64,000 nucleotides of DNA from Lycium barbarum (taxonomy: Eukaryota > Streptophyta > Magnoliopsida > Solanales > Solanaceae), in contig NC_083340.1 of NCBI RefSeq assembly GCF_019175385.1, forward strand, positions 9,498,336 through 9,562,335. Direction: 5' to 3'. Position 1 is the stretch's first letter; each line of letters opens with the position of its first letter. The position numbers and the translations under genes are program-made. This document shows, piece after piece, positions 1 through 10,762 of the stretch. Under the pieces are notes generated by a model. The model ran no database searches. It was not told the origin of the DNA and saw only the letters and a list, made by a program, of their open reading frames with translations.

Positions 1-619
1 TAATATCTCGCCGTTTGAGTTGTTTCAAGTATTAAAACGCTGCAACCCGCACTCTTTTCCATTTATATGCAAATTATTATATTCTGCAAATCTTATTTTT
101 TTTAAAAATAGCATTTTTTAAAGCCATAGCAATATTTATAAGATTATTTTCTATAGCATTATTATATTTTCACTTAAAGCTTTAGCAACATTCATAAGTT
201 TATTTTAAATAGCTTTATTATTTAAAGCCTTAATAATATTTACAAGTGTTATTTTAAATAGCTTATATTTTCCTTTAAAACATTAGCAACATTGTAAGTC
301 AATTTCTTAAAATTTAAATTCTACATTTACATCTTTAACTTTAATTAATTAACCTAAGTTTGGCCGGATAACCGTAGTTAACGGATTCTAAAGGATGCCT
401 GACACCTTCCCTTTAGGATAATATAGAACCCTTACCTAGAATCACACTGATTAAGCAGACCATTAACAGAGGTTTAGCTTTAGCTTTACCTTAGTTAATA
501 TCTAGGTGTCCTAATTCACCGTAAAATCAATTAGGTGGCGACTCCTTAAAACATAAGTATTTAGGAATCTCCAATATGTTGTACTCCGTTTCAACCCAGG
601 TTAAAAAGGGGGTGTAACA
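1..619 (+). mobile_element. 3' end of an LTR, truncated by the window edge
   Basis: The stretch ends in a conserved LTR tail: a GGTGGCGACTCC block near 535, TTGTACTCCGTTTCAACCC near 580, and AAAAAGGGGGTGTAACA closing at 619. I recognise this tail as typical of Solanaceae Gypsy-type LTRs, and it ends in the expected CA. The first ~350 bases are AT-rich and carry a short repeated phrase (AGCATTATTA/AGCTTTATTATTTAAAGC) three to four times. No coding sequence is visible. The other end lies outside the window, so neither element class nor TSD can be confirmed. Confidence 0.6.
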
Positions 620-670
620 AGAGGTATCTATGACAAGTAAATTTTTCAAAAAGATTTCGCCTCATTTTTT

Positions 671-1140
671 GAAAGGGAAAAGGGCCAAAAATGCCCCTCT
701 ATTTTGGGTTGGCTAAAAATATCCTTCGTTACAAATTTGGGTAAAAAATACCCTCCCGTTATTAAAGTTTTCAAATATACCCCAATCTTAACAGAAATCC
801 CCAAATCTCCAAAAATAGCATGATTTCATTTTTAAACCCGCTCCATTTAAACCCGACCCAACTACATAAGAAACCCATATGTGACCAACTTGTTCCTGAG
901 TCCTACATTTGGAGCCACTAGGCCCAGGAGCGGGTAACCTATATGCATTTTTTATTTAGTTGGGTTGATTTTAAATGGCGCAGATTTAAAAATGATATCG
1001 AGGTATGTTGGGAATTTCCGTTAAACAGGGGTGTATTTGAAAACATCATTGTCGGGAGGATATTTTTGAGCCAAATTTGTAATGAAAAATATTTTTAGGC
1101 ATTTTCCCAAAATAGAGGGGCATTTTTATCCTTTTCCCTC
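671..1140. mobile_element. Fold-back MITE-like element
   Basis: The two ends are inverted copies: the left end near 675-707 (GGGAAAAGG, then ATGCCCCTCTATTTTGGG) matches the reverse complement of 1106-1138 (CCCAAAATAGAGGGGCAT). The similarity continues inward for over 100 bases with drift, for example AAATTTGGGTAAAAAATACC against the complement of 1060-1085. There is no ORF. No convincing target-site duplication is visible, so the superfamily is unassigned. Confidence 0.65.
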
Positions 1141-1189
1141 CTTGAAAAGTGAAGACCGTGACAACTTTCATCTGCATCTGTAAACCGGA

Positions 1190-1392
1190 ACTGCAAAAAT
1201 AGCCACACCAATTTTTAGATTTCTGATAATGGCCAATATTGTTAACTTTTTAAAAACAAAAGAGATTTACAATATCCTATCCACAAACCAAAGATCGGCC
1301 ATAACAAACCGAGAGGAGAAAAATTGAACTATACCGAATTTAGTTAAGTATGCTATTAATTAGTGTAAAAATAACGAATCAAAAAATTAAGG
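1190..1392 (+). repeat. Dispersed repeat, copy 1 of 2
   Basis: This block matches 24160-24350 in direct orientation. Shared phrases include TTACAATATCCTATCCA, GAACTATA(C/T)CGAATTTA and a final AAAAATTAAGGA/AAAAATTAAGAA. Similarity is roughly 75-80% by eye with small indels. There is no ORF, and it is probably a fragment of an old transposon. Confidence 0.55.
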
Positions 1393-2286
1393 ACCCGTTT
1401 ATCCATGAGATTTATTCACTGTTTTTCGAATTTTTTTCACTTTTTTCCGAAATCAGCATTTAGCTATGAAAATTTTAAATACAACTTGAAGTCATATTTG
1501 AATTTTGAAAAACAACCAAAAACTTGTTTTCACATTTTTCACTTTTAAAACTGTTACTTTTCTCTTTCATTTTTCAAATTTTACCCTAAAAGTTTTTACT
1601 TTTATAAAAAGACTCCCCATTTATTTTAGCCAAACCAGACTAATAAATAACCCAACTACCGTATCTGTCAACTTCCCCTCATAAAATCTCATCATCTACT
1701 GCTATTTATGCTTTCTCAAATCTCTGCCACCATAGTTCTTCATCGGAAAATTGTGCGTCTTCAAGCAGAACCAACAATAGCAACGGCCTTCTTTGACGCT
1801 AATTGCTAAAATTTATTATTTTTTGCTTGATTTGTGTAGACTTTTCAGATTTGTAAACCCTAGATCAATATTTTATTGCGGGTTATGTGTTGACAGCTGA
1901 GATTCTCTTTTCAATCAGGCTATGTATTACAATTTCAGTTTAATTTCTTTTTGCTCAACTATTGAACACCTTTCATGCTTTATTTTTTCTTGGTTGCATC
2001 AATTTTTATTTTGTTGGTGTAACTAAAGGTTCGTCCTTCTTTATTAAGTTCTATAAAGCAAATAATACTTGAAGTGGTTTTGGGATTTTAGACGAGAATT
2101 TTGTGGCTGCGTCTCCATCGGTTAACAGGGTAACTTACTTTAAATTTTTATTTTCCGTTATGCTCATGTGCGCGCCTTCCATTCCATACTTATAAGGCAT
2201 GTTTTCAGTTGGTTTGTTGGTCGAAAATGAAGATAATTTATGCGGCAGTTCTTTCTATTGTTGTTATATCATAGGAACATAAAAGA
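1393..2286. other. Non-coding AT-rich stretch upstream of the Myb/SANT relic
   Basis: No ORF of note. 1395-1600 is poly-T/A-rich text of MITE character (GGACCCGTTTATCCATGAGATTTATTCACTG), of which I see only one end. 1690-2286 looks like the former leader and promoter of the Myb/SANT-like gene downstream. I see no further structure. Confidence 0.4.
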
Positions 2287-3227
2287 ATGAGCAAACCACA
2301 TGGTTCAACTGCTGACAAATGGACGGATGATAAGACACCGATGTTGATACATATCTTACATGATGATGCGAGGAAATATGCTTTTAATAGTTCCTCCCTT
2401 AATGGCCCGACTGGAGGGAAATTATAGATGAGTTTTGGGTGAAATCTGACAAGAAAGACTCTTTTGATGAACCTCAAATTAAGTCCAAATACAACCAATT
2501 AAGGACAGAAACAAAAAAACAAAAAACAAAAAAATATCAAGGACATCTTTGGAAGTTGCTCTGGATATGGGTTGGACCTGGAAACTAAGACCATTACTTG
2601 TCCATATGAGATTTGGGCGGAATATGTGCTGGTAAGTTAGTTTAAATGAGTAAAAGTACGTATGTTGTACCTTTATGCGCATTGAACTAACATTTTTATT
2701 TTCAATTTGTTATAGAAAAAGAAAGAAAAAAAACATAAATATATCCAAGTATATATACAAGGGGCTTAAAACACTTTTGACTTGTTGAGAGAGAAATTTG
2801 GAAAATCATATGCATCAGGGGAGCACGTGGTATACAGTACAATGAATATTTCTTCACAACGATCAAATGAAGCCACTGAAGTGGATAAAGAACCTGTTCT
2901 TTGTGAGAACTACCTTAATGATACTGGGCTTACGTATGTCACGGGTAGTGGGACTAGGACTGGGAAGCGGACTATGGCTGATTCGTCTACAGAAACTGAT
3001 TATGGCACATCCACACATCACAAAAAAGGTGGTGCTACAGCTATTGACGACCTAAGCTACAGCTACTGACGGCCTAAGTTAATATTTAAGGGAACATTTG
3101 CAGTGGAAGAGAGACGGGGTGGAAGCAAAAGAAAAAAAAGGAAGAACAGGCACAGGCATCTAAATCTTCTGAGATTAATATCTATTACGAGCAAGTCGTC
3201 ATTACGCAATTGCAATATATCATGGAC
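2287..3227 (+). pseudogene. Myb/SANT-like domain gene relic, 5' part
   Basis: Reading from ATG at 2287 gives MSKPHGSTADKWTDDKTPML. After one frame change near 2413 it continues with a DWREIIDEFW motif, then KSKYNQLRTE, and after another frame change SGYGLDLETKTITCPYEIW. This order (W near the start, then WR.I..FW, then K.KY..L, then a G.D..TKTI...E.W block) is that of the plant Myb/SANT-like domain (PF12776), found in L10-interacting MYB-domain proteins and PIF/Harbinger-related genes. A plausible intron runs from 2632 (GTAAGT) to 2715 (TTATAG). In-frame stops after the intron and the frameshifts show it is dead. It is cut at 3227/3228 by the Tat element; the remainder is at 16188-16328. Confidence 0.7.
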
Positions 3228-3232
3228 AAATT
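3228..3232. repeat. Target-site duplication AAATT, left copy (partner 16188-16192)
   Basis: AAATT directly precedes the LTR start (TG at 3233) and directly follows the distal LTR end (CA at 16187). Removing the element and one copy rejoins an open Myb/SANT-like reading frame, which confirms the insertion point. Confidence 0.95.
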
Positions 3233-3956
3233 TGTTTACCCCGGAATCGGATAATCAATTAAATTTGTATGTGAGTATAGGATATGTGCTTGGATCTTGA
3301 TGTATGTTAGATAGGGAAAATGTATAGGTGGGAGTCCCTTAATAAAATGGCTAATGATGGCGATTCGCTATGAATACAAACGCTCATAAATAATGTGGGA
3401 TAATTGATGGAATAAACACAACATAAATATAAATAAACGGCCCTGGCCGAATCAGATGTTGAAAGAGAGATTGTATGTATGAACTCTTTTATTACAAATG
3501 TTCTTGGAAAGTAAAGGAGCCAACCCCCCTTAAGGAGGAGGATATGCCCTATTTATAGTGTCACCTCAATGGGTCTCATACAATGGGAAATAATAATAAC
3601 AAGGACAGCTCTGCACGGATTTGGTGGGATTAGACTGACGGCGCCGTCTGACACACGTATGGTAGGTAGTTGACTGTGGCAGGACGCTACTGACGCGTGG
3701 CCCGCGTGCAACGGCCACACGGACCAACAGCTACTCGAACAAACGGCCATGAATGCTCGGGTCATCGGGCTTGGATGCTCGGGTCACCGGGCTTGGCCAC
3801 TACGACAACGTGGAAGGCAGACCTGTCGGTGCCCTTGCCCAGCACCGGACCAAGCATTACCCCGGTCAAAGGCGAATAGTATCCCTCACATTCTCATTCC
3901 TTCCCCTGGTTCCTCGTTCCACCGGTTCGCCTCATATCCGGTTTCTACCGTATACA
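3233..3956 (-). repeat. 3' LTR of the Tat element
   Basis: Nearly identical to 15464-16187, with seven substitutions seen by eye and no indels. On the minus strand it starts TGTATACGG and ends GGGTAAACA. It holds a TATA box (minus-strand CTATAAATAG, 3558-3549) and an AATAAA signal about 60 bases further on (3493-3488), giving a short predicted R region. Short ORFs inside it (3697-3998) occur in both LTRs and are not genes. Confidence 0.95.
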
Positions 3957-4231
3957 GATAGCCCACACACTTCCCGGATCTCCGATCTATCGGAGTAACG
4001 GGAAGTGGTTAAACTCCCAAACCGGTGGTTCTGTCAGCCCCGCGTTATCTTCGTATTTTGGCGGGAACGGTTGCGTAACGCATCCCCTTTTATCGGCCAC
4101 GTGTCTCGCCCCTTGTGGTCCACTTCTGTCAACCGCCTTTTTCACGTCGTTTCGAGCCGCTTCGTATTAATGAGGGGGATACGTGGCGCCGTCTGATTGG
4201 TCGTCCTCGGTAACCATTCCTCTCCCAAGCC

Positions 4232-4239
4232 TATATAAG
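4232..4239 (+). promoter_or_regulatory. TATA box of the antisense gene
   Basis: CCTATATAAGGCCC at 4230-4243 is a textbook plant TATA box. GATTGG, an inverted CCAAT box, lies about 40 bases upstream near 4195. It points along the plus strand, opposite to the element's gag-pol, and lies about 290 bases before the ATG at 4525. This suggests that the antisense ORF has its own promoter inside the element, outside the LTR. Confidence 0.6.
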
Positions 4240-4524
4240 GCCCTTCACCCCTTCATTTTAACATTTTCACGCTCTGCATCCTCTCCAACTTCACTTCATT
4301 TCTGCATTTTTTCCACTTGCACCACACACAATCAACTCCATGTTTGGTCTCCCTATTGATTCATTGCTTCATATTGTGTGCGAAAGAACCAACTTTGACA
4401 CCACTACTGTCGAATATTCTTTGCTTTAGCGTCGCCGTTTTACACTTCGCCTCTTCTCGAACCATCTGTCTCTTTGTTCTTCTTAAATTCCTCTCTTCGA
4501 CCCTCTTCCTTTCATATTCCCAAG

Positions 4525-7374
4525 ATGTCCGAATCCACTTCCCATGATGCTCTACCGGTAGCGTCCTCGGGGGCCGAGCCTGCGTCCCCGGCTAAATTCG
4601 AGCCCACGGCTTCGGATATCATGCCGGCTAAATTTAATTTCAACAAAGACCTTGAGGTCGAAAAGCCTTCCTCCGTTTCAGACAGGGGGTTCGATGTGAG
4701 GCGGTATCCCTCGTCTATTACCGAGGAGAAGCTCGACATAGTCCGGGCCGATTGCGGGTGGGACACACGTTCGGTTCAAATTTTCGCCCCCGGACCAGAT
4801 GAATCCGTTACCGACCATTGTGTAGGGTTTCTGTATGTTTACACGTACCCCTTCACCCTCAAACTCGACCCTCCGGTGGATCCGGTCATACTCGACATGT
4901 GCCGTACTTACGGCGTCACGCTGACTCAGATCGGCCTAAATGTTTGGAGGGTCGTAGCGTGTCTCCGATTGTTGGCCAACAACGCCGGGAAGGATTTCAC
5001 ACTGGGCCATCTGATACGCCTATACTCCCCGAGGCTGTTCCGGGGCGGCGTAATGAAACTGGCCAAGCGCAGCCGGAATCCATTCTTCTCGAAAATGGAT
5101 GAAGACAGAGACCGGGGATGGTTGGAGAGATACGTCCGGGTGAAGACCGAGGACATAATTCCAGCCGAGCACATGCCTTTCCCGGAGAAGTGGAATAACA
5201 AGCGTAAGTCCGAAGCCTCGAACAATTGCCTTAGTATTGCTTCGTCAAATTTTGATTCTGCTTCCTCACTGTTTCTTTCTTACATTTTCCAGCCAATGGG
5301 TACGTTCCTCCGGTCATCCGGAATCTGAATGACTGGGTCACTGTGCTCCTTGCCCAGCATCCCTATGACGACCGGACATGGGCTCACCTGTCTCGTGGCC
5401 GATGGATCGCCCAAAATCACGGTAGTCTCCCATTTTTATTCTGCTGCATTCTCCTTCACTTGTTCCGTCCTTTGATCTGTGCTAACATCTTGTCTTTTTA
5501 GGTTTGCCTAAGGGCTCGGTAGCCCCCAGATCGGAGTCGGGGACTGCCCCTCCAGCACCGGCGTCCGAATTTGACACAGCGGGTTCCTCCCGTGTCCTCA
5601 CCGATGCCGCAAAAAGAAAACGTCCCTCCGAAAAGAAAAAGACGCCAAAAAGGAAGAAAGCGAGGAGTGTTGCCCGTCCTTCGAGGGAAGAGACAGAGCC
5701 CGACATCATTGTTCGGAGAGTCGGCCCCGTTCCCTCCGTGGCTCCAATACCGGAGGAGGCGGTCTCCGTTCCGCCCCTTCCTTCCATCGGCGAAGGTCTC
5801 TTGGTTCCCGCTCCACATTCAGGTGCAGAAGAAATACTTTCACCAGCTCCTCTTCGGTCGATTGACTTTGTCGACATTTCAGGTGAAACCTCTTCTGAAG
5901 ACACTCCTCTGCAAAGGAAAAGGTCCGGGGAAGCGGATGTTGTTGAAGCCGACAAAAGGACCGCCCCCGTACCAGAGGGCGGAGCCCACGCAGGCACCCG
6001 TCCGTCTTCTGAGCATGAGCCTGTTGCAACTATGGAGCCCACGGCCTTTGCCGAAAATATTGAGGCTATTCCAAGTTCATCTACCCCGGCTCTGCGGGTG
6101 GACGATTTTGACGACATGTTCTCGAGCACCCCCTGCTACCGGCGAAGCAGCGGGCTTTGGTCATCTCCCTATTCCTCGAGCCACGAAGCCGGCCAGCCGG
6201 ATCCCCGAATCAGGGGCCAGGAACAGCTTGGTAAATATCTTCCCAGCCCCCCGAGCGTGGAGCCAAGGAGAACCAGATCGGCCGTAGTCACCGTACCCGA
6301 GGACTGCAGCTTTCTATCGAGTCCGGTGGGCGTAGCGAGCTATTTGCGACCCCTTATCTCTGACTCGGACAAGCGCAAAATGACCGGGCTCACTTGGCAG
6401 TTCCTCGTTAACGAGGGTATGCATGCAAGCAACCGGGTAAGCTCTTCTGTCATCCTTGTACGATTTATCTGCGGATTTTATCCTTACCTCTCCTAAGCCT
6501 TCTGACTTGTTTCACCTGTAGAGTGTGGTGCTGGTTAATGAAGCTTTCATCCGTGCCCAACATGAGATAGATGATCTCCGAGGCCAACTGGATGCCCAAG
6601 GTCGAGAAACGGAGAAATACAAGCATCTTCTTCAGGAGAAGGACGAAGAGTTGAACCAGGCGGCTGTGCTGGCTAACCTCCGTTCTGAGCTCGATGCGGC
6701 TAAGGACGAGAACCGTCGCTTGAAGAGTGAACTGGCCGCTATGACCGATTATAACCGGAGCCTTGAGGCTGAAAAGATCGGCCTTAGCCGGGAAAAAGCC
6801 CAGTTTTCCTCGAGGCTAAATGAGCTCGAGACCACGGTTTCCCGACTCTGGGGGAGCTGGACTCAGTGAAGGCTGATGCAACGGACCCGGCCAAGAGGAA
6901 CCGGCAGCTCGAGTCCGAGGCCGCTTTGTCCAACGAGCGTAGGAGGGTGTTCGAAGAGAAAGCCGATGAGCGATCTCGGATATGCCAAGGCCTAAGGATC
7001 GAGCTCGAGGAAGCGGTTATCTCCAACGACACCCTTAAGGCCGAGCTGGAGGCAGCCACTGGCAGGGTAAGTGTCCTTGAGGAGGACCGAGCCGATCTGG
7101 AAGCGAAACTGGCCAAGGCTGAGGCCGACTTGGAGGAAACATGGAGAAGTGTTGAGGCGGCCGAGGCTCAACTGCTATTGTTGTCGAGTATGAGAAGTGG
7201 AAGTCTCGGCGGATCACCCTCGAGCAAGCCGAGCATGGTCTCTCTGATCTTCCGGCCCTGATACTCGATGCCAAGAGGATGGAGGAAGAAGCCGATCGTT
7301 CCCTCGGGTCCGAGTCAGACTACTCCGAGCGAACCGAGTCCGAGCACTCCTCCACCTCTAGTCATGCCGGATAG
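4525..7374 (+). pseudogene. Spliced antisense ORF of the Tat element (gypsy-type transposon protein, Transposase_28-like), frameshifted
   Basis: The start is ATG at 4525 (MSESTSHDALPVASS). Four exons can be read with canonical junctions: 4525-5203, 5293-5421, 5502-6436 and 6522-7374. Introns run GTAAGT...TTCCAG, GTAGTC...TTTTAG and GTAAGC...CTGTAG, and the frame is kept across each. Exon 1 resembles the 'putative gypsy-type transposon' domain (PF04195); the exon 2/3 junction gives VIRNLNDWV...RWIAQNHGLP, typical of the family. The middle is a low-complexity Pro/Ser/Lys stretch (KRKRPSEKKK, nuclear-localisation-like). The last exon is a long coiled coil rich in Glu, Lys, Leu and Arg. Frameshifts near 6848 and near 7175 break the coiled coil; beyond them the frame resumes and ends at TAG 7372-7374. 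The function of such Tat antisense proteins is unknown. Confidence 0.8.
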
Positions 7375-8345
7375 CATAGGGTTTGTGCCTTGCTTTCTGT
7401 TTTTTGTTTTTTGCCTTTGTAGGACTTTGTTTTTTTCTTTTGATGTAAGAGACATCTGTTGTATAAATGAAAGGTGCATCTTTCTTGCTTCTTCGTTTGA
7501 ATGTTTGTTTACTGCTTTTGCTATAGTTGTTGGTCCGTTCTAGGATAAGTCGACTCGTAGTCGTTAATTCATCGTGCTCGTAGGTCTTATCCGATATTTG
7601 GGGCCGGTGGCATATCAAATTTTGGCTTGGATCATTGTGATCTTGTTGCCTTTGTCGAATTTCGACCTAGGTACCCAGCGTAGGGTATGCGAATGAGGCA
7701 GTGTCGAGATACGATGGTTATCAACTGGGTATATTTAACCGAAAGTTGTTATCCCAACTTTTGATAACTTTGTGTTTGCAAAATGTTTGTACATATGAGA
7801 ATTTTAACTCTTTCTTCCTTAGCCGTAGTAAATGAAAAATGGGACACGATTCATTATGATCGTTTGGTCCTTACATCGGAGGCTATGACCGGTGGCCGGG
7901 CCTTAGTTTTGCCGTAGCAAATGTTGAATGGGACACAATTCATTATGATCGTTTGGTCCTTACATCGGAGGCTATGGCCGATGGTCAGGCCATAGTTTTG
8001 CCGTGGCAAATGTTGAGCTTCTCCGTCTGCTTTAATCGGGGTCATCTTTGGTGTGGCATAGTACTCCCCTAGCACTCATTCGATCTCTGAGGTCGGGTGA
8101 GTGTTATTATGTCCCCAATCGGAGGATGCGACACCGGATATCCGGGTAATCGCCCTTCATATTTGTTAAGAACACGTTGTACTCGTTGCCTCATTAAAAA
8201 CCTTGTCGGAAAACCCATTTTGGGACAAAACCGTACTAAGGAAAAGAGTGCAACACGTGTTTTCAGATCAAGATTCTAATTTTGTCCCGCTCTTGACTTC
8301 CTGCAAAAGATAAAAGTTAATAAGAGGATACGGGGAGTCCATACC
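7375..8345. other. Non-coding spacer between antisense ORF and pol
   Basis: The two genes converge here. The stretch holds the 89-bp tandem repeat described separately, a conserved CTCATTAAAAACCTTGTCGG block (8191-8210), and AATAAA-like signals near 7465. Unmatched short ORFs are not supported. Confidence 0.6.
7823..8015 (+). repeat. Tandem repeat, 89-bp period, about 2.1 units
   Basis: Units start CCGTAGTAAATG at 7823, CCGTAGCAAATG at 7912 and CCGTGGCAAATG at 8001, a constant 89-base step. Each unit carries GATCGTTTGGTCCTTACATC and a CGG-rich segment. It lies between the convergent antisense gene and pol, where 3' ends of both transcripts should fall. Confidence 0.85.
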
Positions 8346-10675
8346 TTAGCAGTAGTATCTCTTTAGATGGGCCACGTTCCAGTTATTACGCAGATGCTGC
8401 CCGCTCATGGACTCCAATTGATACGATCCTTTGCCCGTTATACCGGTTACCTTGTACGGACCTTCCGAGTTCGGACCCAGCTTTCCTCGTTGGGGTTCTT
8501 GGTGTGCAAGGTAACTTTTCAAAGCACTAAATCCCCAACTTGGAAATGCCGAAAGTTAGCTCTTCGGTTGTAGTATCTTTCCATCCTCTGTTTTTGGGCC
8601 GCTATGCGGACCGACGCGCTTTCGCGAAGTTCATCTGCGAGGTCGAGCTTCACGGCCATGGCCTCCCCGTTTGACTCTCCGGTGGTATACCTGAAGCGGA
8701 GGGTCGGTTCACCGACTTCCACGGGGATAAGGGCTTCGGCTCCGTAAACCAATGAGAACGGGGTTTCCCCCGTGCTCGATCTGGATGTGGTTCTGTAAGC
8801 CCACAACACCTCCGGCAATATCTCCCTCCAATGGTGCTTCGATACTTCAAGCCTTTTCCTCAGATTTTGGATTATCGTTTTGTTCGTGGATTCTGCCTGT
8901 CCGTTCGCGCATGGGTGATACGGGGTTGACACGATTTTCTTGATCTTCAACCCCTCGAGGAAATTGTTGACCTTGCCACCCACGAACTGAGAACTATTAT
9001 AACAAGTTATCTCGGAGGGGATGCCGAAACGGCAGATGATGTGATCCCATATGAAGTCGATGACTTCCTTCTCTCTTATCTTTTCGAAGGCCTGTGCTTT
9101 AACCCATTTAGAAAAATAGTCAGTCATAAACAAAATGAAACGGGCCTTACCTGGTGCCTGAGGTAACGGGCCCACAATGTCCATTCCCCACTTCGTGAAA
9201 GGCCAAGGTGAGATCACCGAATGCAGCAACTCCCCGGGCTGGTAAATCATCGGAGCATGCTTCTGACATACGTCGCATTTTCGGACAAAACTTTTAGCGT
9301 CTTCGTCCATCCGATTCCAGTAATAACCGGCCCTGATGATTTTTCGAACCAGAGCTTCCGCACCGGACTGGTTGCCACAGGTTCCTTCGTGTACCTCTCT
9401 CATCACGTATTCCGTTTCTCCGGGGCCCAAACACTTAGCCAGAGGGCCGAGGAAAGAGCGTCGATACAATTGGCCGTCCACTAAGCAAAAACGAGCGGCC
9501 TTGGTCCGTAGTGACCGTGATTCCTTCGGGTCATTCGGGAGCTTTCCGTCACGCAAGTAGTCGATGTACTTATTGCGCCAATCCCAAGTTAAGCCCATTG
9601 TGTATATTTCGGCGGGTCCGCTTTCTATGGCCGTGTTTGATAAGTGCACCGTTGCCCCGGGGTCAATTTCCTCCCCCTCGACCGAGGATCCCAAATTTGC
9701 CAATGCGTCGGCCTCACTGTTCTGCTCCCTCGGTATGTGCTGCAAGGTCCACTCTTTAAACTGATGAAGCACCACTCGGGTTTTTTCGAGGTACCTCTGC
9801 ATCCGTTCGTCATTTACTTCAAACACGTCGTTCACCTGGTTTGCGACCAAAAGCGAATCGCACTTTGCCTCGATTATCTCGGCTCTCATGCTTCGAGCCA
9901 ATTCCAGACCTGCAATCATAGCCTCATACTCGGCTTCATTATTAGTCAATTTAGCAGTTTTAACGGATTGTCGAATGACATCCCCGGCCGGGGTCCTAAG
10001 GACAATCCCTAGTCCGGAACCTCTATGGTTCGAGGCCCCGTCCGTGTGTAGAGACCAAATGCCCGTGGTCTTTCCCGAGGTCAGCAAAAGTTCCTTTTCG
10101 ACCTCGGGGACCATAGTCGGGGTAAAGTCTGCTACAAAATCGGCCAAGATTTGGGATTTGATGGTCGTTCGAGGTTTATACTCGATATCGTAACCGCTAA
10201 TCTCTACAACCCATTTTGTTAATCTACCTGACAACTCAGGTTTATGCATGATGTTTTTTAAAGGGTAAGTGGTTACTACACATATGGGGTGGCATTGGAA
10301 ATAAGGTTTGAGCTTTCTGGAAGCGCTTACCAGTGCTAATGCCAACTTTTCCAAATGGGGGTAACGGGTCTCTGCATCCCCCAAAGTTCTATTTACATAA
10401 TAAATAGGGAATTGCGTACCTGATTCTTCTCGGACCAAAACGCCACTTACCGCCATTTCGGAGACAGCTAGGTAGAGGAAAAGTGGCTCATCGGCCTTTG
10501 GTGTGTGCAGCAACGGAGGGCTAGACAAGTACCTCTTCAACTCTCGTAGGGCTTCTTGGCACTCCGGTGTCCAAACAAAGTCGTTCTTCTTTCTAAGCAA
10601 AGAGAAGAAATGATGACTCTTGTCCGAGGACCTCGATATGAAGCGACTCAGCGCCACTACCCTCCCGGTGAGCTT
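8346..10675 (-). pseudogene. pol remnant of the Tat element: RNase H, archaeal-type RNase H and integrase
   Basis: The main open segment is 10657-8519 (712 codons, opening on GTG, so not a true start). Order: end of the RT connection (residues 1-60), Gypsy RNase H without its usual acidic cluster (about 60-180), a complete second RNase H of archaeal type with HTDGAS (D206), NNEAEYEA, CDS (D267) and EADALA (D317), then integrase. The integrase zinc finger reads HEGTCGNQSG...CDVC, with Gln where the second His is expected. In the DDE core D493 and E589 are present but position 553 is Tyr instead of Asp (codon TAT, 9001-8999), which should abolish strand transfer. A TGA at 8519-8521 sits where an Arg codon is likely (CGA to TGA), and a one-base loss in a C run near 8490 shifts the frame. 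The C-terminus can be followed to TAA at 8346-8348. Confidence 0.9.
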
Positions 10676-10762
10676 CTCTTTCCTTGTAGTGATTTTTGGC
10701 TCGCTCGCTCAATAGATCTCGGAGGTGGCCGTTTTTCAATAACCGGGCTACTTCTTATCTCA

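Noticed and set aside
3553..3998. Short ORFs in the Tat LTR (and the matching ones at 15784-16328)
   Set aside because: They occur in both LTR copies, overlap each other in several frames and match no protein. They are chance frames in GC-rich LTR sequence.
5482..6129. 215-codon minus-strand ORF
   Set aside because: It is the shadow of the antisense gene's third exon, whose plus-strand frame has family motifs and splice sites.
6840..6870. Programmed frameshift in the antisense gene
   Set aside because: No slippery heptamer precedes the shift, and a second, unrelated frame break follows near 7175; ordinary decay explains both.
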